Part shown: piece by piece, positions 30,872-38,575 of the stretch | How the letters are laid out: the number at the start of each line of letters is the position of its first letter | How positions within the stretch are numbered: position 1 is the stretch's first letter | Source of the DNA: an uncultured Lentisphaerota bacterium | GTDB taxonomy: Bacteria; Verrucomicrobiota; Kiritimatiellia; CAIQIC01 | Assembly: GCA_903912445.1 (NCBI GenBank) | Contig: CAIWHP010000165.1 | Span: forward strand, 1 to 47,433 | DNA: 47,433 bases | Direction: 5' to 3' | The notes under the pieces: model-generated | What the model saw: only the letters and a program-made list of their open reading frames with translations | What the model was told of the DNA's origin: nothing | Database searches by the model: none | Program-made: the position numbers and the translations under genes

Positions 30872-33862
30872 TCATTCCTCCGGGAAGAAGAGGGAGCCAA
30901 AATGTTGATGGCCGGGCTTGGGTTGGGGCGTTGGGCCTGATGACCACATGGTGGGTTCCTTTCCGGGGCGGAAGCGGGTGATGTTGGCCTTGATCTCCAT
31001 GCCGGGCTTGAGCTGGAGGCCGAGGGATTTCCACGGGATGATGATGGTGCCGGTCCAGCCGCCGGCGACGATGTGCGTCGCGGCTTTGACACCGCTTTCC
31101 CACTTCGCGGGATCGGTGAGCGTGGGATCGCCGTAGAGTGCGGCGAAGGTCTTGCCGCTGGCGTTCAGCATGATGGCGGCGTGACGTTCGGGCTTGGCGG
31201 GATCGGGCTGGAGTTGGATAAGGAGCGAGTTGGAGGCGCCCAAGGGCAGGTAACGCCGATTTTTGTCCGCCCAGGTCCAGGCTTTGCCGTCGAGCGATGC
31301 TGGGAGCGATGCGGCGCCATCTTCGGCGGCCTTGAAGGTGAGGTAAAGATGCTGCGCGTCATGCGCCACTTTCACGGTGGAAGCGGGTGCGGCGGCGCGG
31401 CCCGTGGTGGCGTCGGACAAGGTGAGGTTGCCGCCTTTCCACTCCTCCTGGAACCGGGCGTCGAGTGGCGGCGCGGGGAAGACGGCGCTGGATTGGAATT
31501 GCTGGATTTTTGCGCTGGCGGGTTCCAACAGGCGAACCTTCCCGGTGATCCCGGAGTCCCCGGCTGAGTTGTGGATGCGCACGGCCAACCGGTTCTTCCC
31601 GGAGGCATCGAGCACGGAACCCGGCACGGTCACTTCGAACGAAGCGTCATACAGGACGTTGATCGACTTGCCCTCGGATTCCACGGAGTGCTCACCGACC
31701 TTCTTGCCGTTGACGTAGATCCAAGCCTGTTCGTCCACCGATCTAAAAAACAGACGCAGGTCGCAGCCCCTGGAGCTTTCCGGCACGGAGAAGGTGGTGG
31801 CATACCAGCCGTAGCCGATGGACGAGCCGGCCTTGGTCTTCGAGAGAAAGGATGGCACTTCGACCGTCTGCCAGCCGCCGGCCTCCGTGGGCTCGGCCGC
31901 TGCCCAGTCTTGCTTCACGCCTTGGTCGTTCGGGTCCCAGCGGAACATCCACGCGCCCCACGAGGGGGGCAGTTCCACTCCGGCCACCAGTCGCTTCCGA
32001 TTGATGGACATCTCCTGCTCGATGAGGGCGATGCGCTGATATTCCTTGGAGCCGGGCACGACTTTTGCCTTGGCGGCTGCGAGGAGGCTGTAGAAGCGGC
32101 TCAGGTCTTCGGCGGTGTAGAGTGTCTCGATGATTTTGTCGCCATCGGCGTATCGATCGAGGCCCGAGGTGTCGCGCATCCAGCAGTTCTCGGCATGCTG
32201 CCAGAAAGCCTTCATCTCATCGCGAGCCGCTCCGAAGAACTTGGTGTAATAGTCTTCAAGCAGCGCATGGATGTCGAGTGTTGGATCGAAGAGTAGCTTG
32301 CCGGTGAGATAGAACGTCAAGTGTTCCAGACCGGGATTAATGGGGAGCGACCAACTATTGGCGTATTCGCCGAGCAGGCCATGCTCGTGCATGAAGCGCG
32401 TATCCTCGGCCAGGATGGAGGGGAAGAAAACCGGATAGCCGGCAATCTTCGGGCGGCTTCCCCACGGCCGATAGGCCCAGATGTAGTATTCCCAGACTTG
32501 CAGGTCGGAGGTGACCTTGCGCGCACGGCGCACCGAGTCATAAAACGCCTTCTGCTTCTGCCGGTCCCAAAAATCGCACCGCGTCTTGGTGAACATGAAA
32601 GCGATGTTTGGGGGGAGCGGGCCGAGTTCGAGGTAGTCATCCGGACCACCAGCACCCATGTAACCGGCGGCGCCGATGAGGCGATCCGGGTGGCTTTGAT
32701 AAAGCTGGCGGGCCACCTCAACGTGAAACCGGGCCAGCGTCTTGCCCGAGGCGGCGCGAAACTCGGTCATCAGCTCGGGAGGCAATACCGCGCGGGTGGC
32801 GCCGTCCTGCGCCTTCTCCACCTTCATCGTCTCACGCAAGCGCTTGCGCAGGGCGGGATCGAGTGCGGACAGACATTTGTTGCAGGTGCAGGGGGTCCAG
32901 ACGTCGTTGGGCCACACGGTGAACTCCTTTAGGTCTGGCTTGTTGTCAAACTGGGAACGCGCCAATTTCACAAACTCGGTGAGTGTGTCTGGCTCGGAGA
33001 GGCAGAGATTGCCCATGCCATAACTAGTGGTGTCAAAGTCGCGCTCGCCATTGGGGAGCACGGCGAAGATGTGCGGCTTGGTCTCCCGGTAGTTCATTTT
33101 CTTGGCGTAGGCCCTGCCGAAGGCGGCCCAGCTTTCTCCGCCGGTGAGGTAGTGGAAGCTGTGGTTGAAGAAGGTTTGGACAGCCCGCCCGAAGCGTGCA
33201 CGCAGATACCAGCGGCCCAGTTCGCTGTCCGGCTTTGTCTCGGGACCTTTGTCGCGGGTTAGGAAAAACTGGTGCTGGCGGATCTGCAGCGCGGGCGTAG
33301 CGGAGACGTCGGCGGCAGCCACCTCCACGCGATCAGCGTGCGGCACGACCGTGCCCAGTTCGCCCGGCATGAACCAGCGCACGCCCAGCGCGTCCTCCAG
33401 CCAGCGATAGACCGCCAGCAGCGTGCCGCCCCGCTTGGCCGCCTTGCCACCCTTCAGGTCTTGAAATGGCGGGCCGTCCGAGTCATCGCCGAGCAGGACC
33501 AGCCAGTTGGCGCCGGTCTTGATGCGGTGTTCTTCAAGCTTCAGCCCCTTGGCCGACACTCCGCGGGCCTCGGCCGCCTCGGATGGCCCGACTAGCACCA
33601 CCGGCGCGGTCGGGGCTGGGGGCAGTTTGTCCACGATGGGCAGACGCACACCGGTCGCGAGCGCGATGTGGTCGCGCAGCTCCTCGGCAGCGTAGATGGC
33701 CGTCGGCGTGCTGCGGGGTGCGAGGTAGATCGCCCCCTTGGCCTGCCCGTTCTCGATCAACGTGAAGGCCGGAGGAGCAGCGGTGGTCAGTGTGGGCTGT
33801 TGAGCGTGCGTGCCCAGCACGGCCAGCAGCAGGGCGGTAAGGAGTATGAGGGTGTGTTTCAT
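30872..33862 (-). CDS. Secreted DUF4838 protein with GH67-N-like, sugar-binding and CBM9-like domains
   Basis: Secreted protein of 996 aa beginning with the shared signal MKHTLILLTALLLAVLG. Residues about 30-160 resemble the N-terminal domain of alpha-glucuronidases (GH67/GH115): TPTAIYAAEELRDHIALATG. DUF4838 spans about 190-560, with the hallmark cysteine cluster PCTCNKC near residue 320 and VWEYYIWAYRPWGS. A GH2-like sugar-binding jelly-roll is at about 660-790 (LRLFFRSVDEQAWIYVNGKK), and a CBM9-like module fills 794-996 (HLYLTFKAAEDG, WTGTIIIPWKSLG). DUF4838 proteins are frequent in PVC glycan loci but have no assigned activity. The leader holds two palindromes. The LamG gene follows after 51 nt. 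Confidence 0.8.
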   Translation of the reverse strand: MKHTLILLTALLLAVLGTHAQQPTLTTAAPPAFTLIENGQAKGAIYLAPRSTPTAIYAAEELRDHIALATGVRLPIVDKLPPAPTAPVVLVGPSEAAEARGVSAKGLKLEEHRIKTGANWLVLLGDDSDGPPFQDLKGGKAAKRGGTLLAVYRWLEDALGVRWFMPGELGTVVPHADRVEVAAADVSATPALQIRQHQFFLTRDKGPETKPDSELGRWYLRARFGRAVQTFFNHSFHYLTGGESWAAFGRAYAKKMNYRETKPHIFAVLPNGERDFDTTSYGMGNLCLSEPDTLTEFVKLARSQFDNKPDLKEFTVWPNDVWTPCTCNKCLSALDPALRKRLRETMKVEKAQDGATRAVLPPELMTEFRAASGKTLARFHVEVARQLYQSHPDRLIGAAGYMGAGGPDDYLELGPLPPNIAFMFTKTRCDFWDRQKQKAFYDSVRRARKVTSDLQVWEYYIWAYRPWGSRPKIAGYPVFFPSILAEDTRFMHEHGLLGEYANSWSLPINPGLEHLTFYLTGKLLFDPTLDIHALLEDYYTKFFGAARDEMKAFWQHAENCWMRDTSGLDRYADGDKIIETLYTAEDLSRFYSLLAAAKAKVVPGSKEYQRIALIEQEMSINRKRLVAGVELPPSWGAWMFRWDPNDQGVKQDWAAAEPTEAGGWQTVEVPSFLSKTKAGSSIGYGWYATTFSVPESSRGCDLRLFFRSVDEQAWIYVNGKKVGEHSVESEGKSINVLYDASFEVTVPGSVLDASGKNRLAVRIHNSAGDSGITGKVRLLEPASAKIQQFQSSAVFPAPPLDARFQEEWKGGNLTLSDATTGRAAAPASTVKVAHDAQHLYLTFKAAEDGAASLPASLDGKAWTWADKNRRYLPLGASNSLLIQLQPDPAKPERHAAIMLNASGKTFAALYGDPTLTDPAKWESGVKAATHIVAGGWTGTIIIPWKSLGLQLKPGMEIKANITRFRPGKEPTMWSSGPTPQPKPGHQHFGSLFFPEE

Positions 33863-33890
33863 GGCTTTTTCGTTTTCTTTCGATCGTCAG

Positions 33891-33937
33891 TTCCAATCAT
33901 TGGAAGTCAGCACACCTCGATTTCCCAAGGATTGGAG
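33891..33937. repeat. Pair of TTCCAA...TTGGAA palindromes
   Basis: TTCCAATCATTGGAA (33891-33905, fully symmetric around one base) and TTCCCAAGGATTGGAG (33922-33937) lie 29-75 nt upstream of the DUF4838 gene. The rest of the 100-nt gap shows nothing else I can name. Confidence 0.8.
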
Positions 33938-33963
33938 AAGGCCGGTGCTGATGCAAGTCGGGC

Positions 33964-35148
33964 TCATGTGAGTTGGGCTTTTTTCCAGCCGGTGGAGGTC
34001 TTGAGCCAGAGCGCCGCGGTCGCGCCGTTTTCGACCCAGCGGATTTCGCCGATTTCGCCGGAGGCCGCGTCCGGCGGCGTGGTCTGGCGCGCGAGGCGGA
34101 GGCCGTCGCCCGCCAGATTCAGCGAAGGTTGCGGGATGCGATTTTCAAAGCCGCCGACAACGTTGCGCGTGCTGGTGCCGAGGATGCACGCGCCTTCGAG
34201 ATCGCCATCGAACGCCTTCGCGAGGCGATGCTCCTTGTCGGCGAAGAGCGCGTTGCCAATATAGGCGCCATTGCGTCCCTTCGCGGTGATCAGAAAACCC
34301 GCGCCGGTGTTGTCCGGCGCCCAGCGGCTGTAATAGACGCGGCACTGCATCACCGCCGCCTGCGCGGACGTGATGAGAAAACCCGCGACGGTGGGCGAGT
34401 CGGCGTAGCACTGGTTGAAGCAGTTGCTGCCGCCGTTGCAATGGAAGCAGACCTTCATCGAGCCCTGTGTGGGCTCCCAGTTCCAAACGTGGACCTGGTT
34501 GAACCAGTTGCTGCCCGCGTCGCTGCGCGCGCCGGTCTCGTAGCCGATGATGTGGATGTTGCTGAACTTGCAGTCGGTGCGCTCGACGTGGACGCCGATG
34601 CTGCCGGGCGCGTAGCGCGTCTTCATGTCCACATCGCAGCGGACGCGCGTGAGGTTGGACTCGTTGCCGCCCTTGAGCAGATGTACGCCTTTGTCGAGCG
34701 CGTTGAGCACCGAAAGATCGGCGATCTCCAGCCGGTGCAGATCCTCAACCTTGATGCCGGTCAGCGGCTGGCGATTGCCATCGATCACGCCGCCGCGAAT
34801 CCAGCCGGCCGTCTGCGAAGCCGTGGCATATTTCCCGCCACCCTTGAGAATGACCGCGTCGCCCTGAAAATTTTTCTTCGCGCGGATGACCGCGTTCGGC
34901 GTCATCACCAGACTCACCGAGCACGGCACGCGCAGCGTCTGGGAAATCTCATAGACGCCGTCGCCGAGTTCCAGCGTCCCGCCGCCGCGTGCATCGAGTG
35001 CCGCCATGCGCTTGGTCAGCTCCGCGTGCCAGTCATCGAGCTTCACCTCGGCCGGCGCGGCGGCCGCCTGCGCCTGACCGCCGCCCACCGCGGCCAGCAT
35101 TCCAAAGCCCAACGACTGACGAAGCAAGTTACGGCGCGAGGTGGTCAT
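33964..35148 (-). CDS. Tat-exported beta-helix (pectate-lyase-3-like) protein
   Basis: Exported protein of 394 aa. The N-terminus TSRRNLLRQSLGFGMLAAVG is a twin-arginine signal. Residues about 40-110 match the opening of Pectate_lyase_3 proteins (MAALDARGGGTLELGDGVYE, then VILKGGGKY). Beta-helix rungs continue to about 340: LTRVRCDVDM, CKFSNIHIIGYETG, SNCFNQCYADSP. A small C-terminal beta module (GEIRWVENGATAALWLKTST) resembles tail-spike ends. Such proteins may be lyases, GH28-like hydrolases or binding proteins; catalytic residues are not evident. ATG 35148 overlaps the GH29 stop (ATGA), and a longer upstream frame is only a shadow of that gene. It is the last gene of the coupled block 42210-33964. 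Confidence 0.75.
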   Translation of the reverse strand: MTTSRRNLLRQSLGFGMLAAVGGGQAQAAAAPAEVKLDDWHAELTKRMAALDARGGGTLELGDGVYEISQTLRVPCSVSLVMTPNAVIRAKKNFQGDAVILKGGGKYATASQTAGWIRGGVIDGNRQPLTGIKVEDLHRLEIADLSVLNALDKGVHLLKGGNESNLTRVRCDVDMKTRYAPGSIGVHVERTDCKFSNIHIIGYETGARSDAGSNWFNQVHVWNWEPTQGSMKVCFHCNGGSNCFNQCYADSPTVAGFLITSAQAAVMQCRVYYSRWAPDNTGAGFLITAKGRNGAYIGNALFADKEHRLAKAFDGDLEGACILGTSTRNVVGGFENRIPQPSLNLAGDGLRLARQTTPPDAASGEIGEIRWVENGATAALWLKTSTGWKKAQLT

Positions 35149-36152
35149 GGTGTTGTTCCTTTCGGGGTGGTCAGCAGTTTGCCGACCTCCTGCAAACGTT
35201 TGACGGCGCAGTCGGGCAGGCGCCCGGTCGTGTCGGGGCCGACGTCGAGCAGGTAGGTGGCGCGGCGCTCGTTGCACAGCTTGAGCCGGGCGACGACTTC
35301 CGCCGCGGACAGCAGCCGCTGCTCGCTCCAGTTCTTGTTCCAGAACCACCCGGGTCCCAGTTCGTCGCACACCTCGGCGGGATGCTGGTTGGTCGCAGGC
35401 AAAACTTCCGCTAAGTTCTTGCCCTTGAAGATCGGCAGCTCGTAGCTATGGATGTCCGTTTGCCCGTCCTTGTGCGAGTTGTTGGCGATGACGAGGCAGT
35501 TCGGCTGGAGCTGCTTGAGGTGCGCCTTGAGCTGCGGCCAGTCCTTGCCCGTGTACTTGTTAGCCCACTGGTCAATCCACACCAGATCAATCGGGCCGTA
35601 GTTGGCCAGCAACTCGGTGAATTGTTTCTTCATGAAGCCCGTGTAGTCGCCAGCGGCTTCCGGGGGCAGGCCGTGCAGCGAAGGTTGGCCCTCCGGCAGT
35701 GTGTTGCCATATTTCCCGTCGTAGGTGCCCGGCGCGCAATAGTAGAAACCCACCTTCAGTCCGCGCGCGCGGAAGGCGTCCACGAACTCGCGCACGACAT
35801 CGCCCTTGCCGCCTTTGAAGTTTTTGAATGCGGCCACGTCGTGCGTCGTGTGCTGGCTGTCCCACAGGCACCAGCCGCCGGTGTGCTTCACGGTCAGTAC
35901 GGCGTATTTCATCCCGGCCGCCTTGGCGGCATCGGCCCACTGGCCGCAGTCCAGCTTGTCCGGTGCGAACGTCGCCGGGTCCTCGTAGCCGTTCGCCCAC
36001 TCCTGGTTGTTGAACGTGGCGATGTTGAAGTGCAGGAACAGCCCGGATTTCCATTGGAGAAATTCTTCCTGCGCCCGCGTGGCGTTGTTGGTCTCGGCGG
36101 CACAGGCGGCCAGCGCGAGTGCGGTCCACATCGTCAGGATGTACTTGGTCAT
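35145..36152 (-). CDS. GH29-type alpha-L-fucosidase, probable lipoprotein
   Basis: Exported retaining fucosidase of 335 aa. The signal MTKYILTMWTALALAAC ends in a lipobox-like LAAC, so Cys17 is probably lipidated and the enzyme membrane-anchored. GH29 features are clear: SGLFLHFNIATFNNQEWANG (36-55), MKYAVLTVKHTGGWCLWDS (81-99) and IDLVWIDQWANKY (188-200), in which D194 is the expected nucleophile. RRATYLLDVGPDTTG matches the late barrel strand. It lacks the C-terminal sandwich. ATG 36152 has AAGGAG seven nt upstream; the ATG 12 codons or fewer earlier overlaps the previous stop and has no ribosome site. It starts 17 nt after the FAD oxidoreductase and overlaps the beta-helix gene by 4 nt. 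Confidence 0.85.
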   Translation of the reverse strand: MTKYILTMWTALALAACAAETNNATRAQEEFLQWKSGLFLHFNIATFNNQEWANGYEDPATFAPDKLDCGQWADAAKAAGMKYAVLTVKHTGGWCLWDSQHTTHDVAAFKNFKGGKGDVVREFVDAFRARGLKVGFYYCAPGTYDGKYGNTLPEGQPSLHGLPPEAAGDYTGFMKKQFTELLANYGPIDLVWIDQWANKYTGKDWPQLKAHLKQLQPNCLVIANNSHKDGQTDIHSYELPIFKGKNLAEVLPATNQHPAEVCDELGPGWFWNKNWSEQRLLSAAEVVARLKLCNERRATYLLDVGPDTTGRLPDCAVKRLQEVGKLLTTPKGTTP

Positions 36153-36169
36153 GAGGACTCCTTTTTGTT

Positions 36170-38569
36170 TCATGGTTTCTGCGCGGGAGGTTGTGCCACT
36201 GGCCCGTAGAGTTCGACCTCCCAGATGCGAGCGGTGCCTACGTGGGTTTTCGTGATGAGCAGGCGCAGCTTCGCGGCCTTCACCGGAGCAAAGGTGCTGC
36301 CCCAATAGGGATCGAGGTTGTCCTGCACCGATGCCCCGGGAATGTCCTTCCATTCCGCGCCGTTGTGCCACTGAAATGCAAAATCGGCGATGGGGGCGAT
36401 CACCCTACCGCCCGTGTTGTAGCCAGAAATGACGCGCGCCGCGCCAATGGTCACCGGCTCTTTCCAGGTGAACTCGACAGCTTGCGGCAGCTTGCCCTTG
36501 CCCAGCCAGCGGCCGTTGTTATCGGCCACGTTGGCCTTGCCATCGTTCAGCAAAGCGGCCGAACCGGTAGCGGCGACCTCGGCGGTGCGCGCGAGATTCG
36601 CTCCGGCCGTGGCCAGCCACGCGGGCGCGGCCACCACCGCCGCGTGCGATGGTGCGGGTTTGCCTTTCGGTTCCGCGCCGTTGTCGTAGTCGGGATTCGC
36701 GCCGGGCTGTTTGCCGACGCCGCGGCGCATCAGGGCCTGCAGTTCCTCAAAATGGCTCTCGTAGATCCGGCGCGGCGTGGTGTCGTGTTGCTTGCAGAGG
36801 CTCGCGGCCATGCCGACGATTTCGCCCATGCAGCCGCCGGTACGCATCACGCGCACCGCGCCGAGCGCGTCATGCTTCGTGCTGATGTCGCGCCCGGCCA
36901 TGAAGAGGTTCGCGATGTTGCGCGAGTAGAGGCAGCGGTACGGAATCCAGAACGGCCGGTGTTCACGATGGGCAGGGAACTGCCCAAAATGTGCGGTCGA
37001 GATGAACGCGTCGCCCTCGAAACCCTTCTCGAACTTCGGATCGGGCAGATGCAGGTCGTTGGCCCAACCGGTCGGCGCGCAGCCATCGGGAAACTTCCGA
37101 TCGCTCGTCAGGTCGGCGAAGCACAACACCACATCGCCCAGCAGCCGGCGCGATTCGCGCTTGCCGAGGATGTGGGCGGCCCAGTTGAGGCGGTGGTTGG
37201 GCAGCACCTGGTCCACGTTCTTCATCGCGTCCCACGCGCCATACATCGCGCGGAAATTCCAGTCGCGGACATATTCCAGCTCCGTGATCGGGTCGCGGTC
37301 AAACCCGCTCTCCCAATACCAGCCGCCCAGCTGCTGCGTGTTCGGCCTGGTCTTGCTGCGCCCGGGGAACGGCTTGGCGGAAAGATCGAGCGCCCACGGA
37401 CAGCGCGGGAACGGCTGCGGCGAAGCCATCGCGGTCACGGCGGTATTGAGCGCGTTGGTGTCCGCGCACTCGCAGACGTTCCAGAGATTGCACGGCCCCA
37501 TGCGGCCTTTCGGATGGACTTCGAAGTCCGCGCCCGCCAGCGCGCCGACGGCCGCATCGCCGGTACAGTCGGCAAACCAGCGGCCGACGACGCGCACGCG
37601 CCGGCCGGTGTTGATTTCCTGGGCGATGACGGCGCGCAGCTGGCCGCCACCGGTCTCGGCCGCGATGGCGCGATGCTCCAGAAAGAGACGAATGTTCGGC
37701 TCGGCGCGGACGAGGGCGAGCTTCATTTCATCCTCGTAGATTTCCGCCGTGTTGGAGGGTCCGTAATGCGCCTTCTTCTTTTGCTCCAACTCCGCCACCA
37801 CGTCGCCGACGCGCGGCCACGGCTCCTTGTTGCGCGCGCCTTGCAGCCACACGCGCACCTCGGAGCTGTTGTTGCCGCCGAGCACAGGCCGGTCCTGAAT
37901 CAGCGCCACCTTCAGGCCGAGCCGTGCCGCCGATAGCGCCGCGCACGTGCCCGCGATGCCGCCGCCGGTGACAACAAAATCAAATTCGCCCGCTGGCTCC
38001 GGTTGTTCCGGCAGGCCGAGGCACGCACGACGGAAAGCCGCCAGCTCCGGGTCGGCATTCGGCGGATTGAATTTTGGATCGCGCGAGAAGAGCAGCGCGT
38101 CGCAGCGCCCCTCGAAACCAGTGAGATCGTGCAGCGCCAGCGCCACCTTGCCCTCCGTCAGTTCCACTGTGCCGCCATCCTGCCAATGCCAGTCGGCACC
38201 CTCTGTGCCGAACGTTGTATCGAGGGCTTTGCCGTTGAGGAGCACCTGAAATTTCCCCGGCGCGCCTGGCGCCTTCCACTGCGCCACCCAATCCTTGGTG
38301 CGCACCCACACACGATAGGTGCCGGCGGCGGGGAACTCGACCTCGGTGGACGCGTCGGCCACGGGCCGGCCGAGGCCGTGCGCCAGCAGATAGGGCGAAC
38401 CCATGATGTCCATGAACTGCGGATCCACCACCCAGCCGCCGCGCTGAGCAAAACCCTCGGCCTCTACCAGGACAAACTTCGCGCGGACCGGTTCATCGGT
38501 ACACAGCCCGATGAGCGGTGCCAGCAGCAGGGCGACAAGTGAAGTGGTGATTATGTTTTTCATGGTCAT
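36170..38569 (-). CDS. Secreted FAD-dependent oxidoreductase flanked by carbohydrate-binding-like domains
   Basis: Exported protein of 799 aa. A signal (NIITTSLVALLLAPLIGLC) precedes a beta-sandwich (about 30-165: FPAAGTYRVWVRTKDWV...KFQVLLNG). Residues about 195-640 are an FAD_oxidored domain with the dinucleotide motif VTGGGIAGTCAALSAARLG (200-218), WFADCTGDAAVG and the FAD-contact block FMAGRDISTKHDALGAVRVM. The end (about 665-790) is an F5/8 type C-like module (LLNDGKANVADNN, AVEFTWKEPVTIGAARVISG). The family is common in PVC polysaccharide loci; proposed roles include sugar oxidation, but no substrate is known. ATG 38569 and ATG 38563 are both possible. It begins 6 nt after the previous stop. 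Confidence 0.8.
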   Translation of the reverse strand: MTMKNIITTSLVALLLAPLIGLCTDEPVRAKFVLVEAEGFAQRGGWVVDPQFMDIMGSPYLLAHGLGRPVADASTEVEFPAAGTYRVWVRTKDWVAQWKAPGAPGKFQVLLNGKALDTTFGTEGADWHWQDGGTVELTEGKVALALHDLTGFEGRCDALLFSRDPKFNPPNADPELAAFRRACLGLPEQPEPAGEFDFVVTGGGIAGTCAALSAARLGLKVALIQDRPVLGGNNSSEVRVWLQGARNKEPWPRVGDVVAELEQKKKAHYGPSNTAEIYEDEMKLALVRAEPNIRLFLEHRAIAAETGGGQLRAVIAQEINTGRRVRVVGRWFADCTGDAAVGALAGADFEVHPKGRMGPCNLWNVCECADTNALNTAVTAMASPQPFPRCPWALDLSAKPFPGRSKTRPNTQQLGGWYWESGFDRDPITELEYVRDWNFRAMYGAWDAMKNVDQVLPNHRLNWAAHILGKRESRRLLGDVVLCFADLTSDRKFPDGCAPTGWANDLHLPDPKFEKGFEGDAFISTAHFGQFPAHREHRPFWIPYRCLYSRNIANLFMAGRDISTKHDALGAVRVMRTGGCMGEIVGMAASLCKQHDTTPRRIYESHFEELQALMRRGVGKQPGANPDYDNGAEPKGKPAPSHAAVVAAPAWLATAGANLARTAEVAATGSAALLNDGKANVADNNGRWLGKGKLPQAVEFTWKEPVTIGAARVISGYNTGGRVIAPIADFAFQWHNGAEWKDIPGASVQDNLDPYWGSTFAPVKAAKLRLLITKTHVGTARIWEVELYGPVAQPPAQKP

Positions 38570-38575
38570 ATTTTC

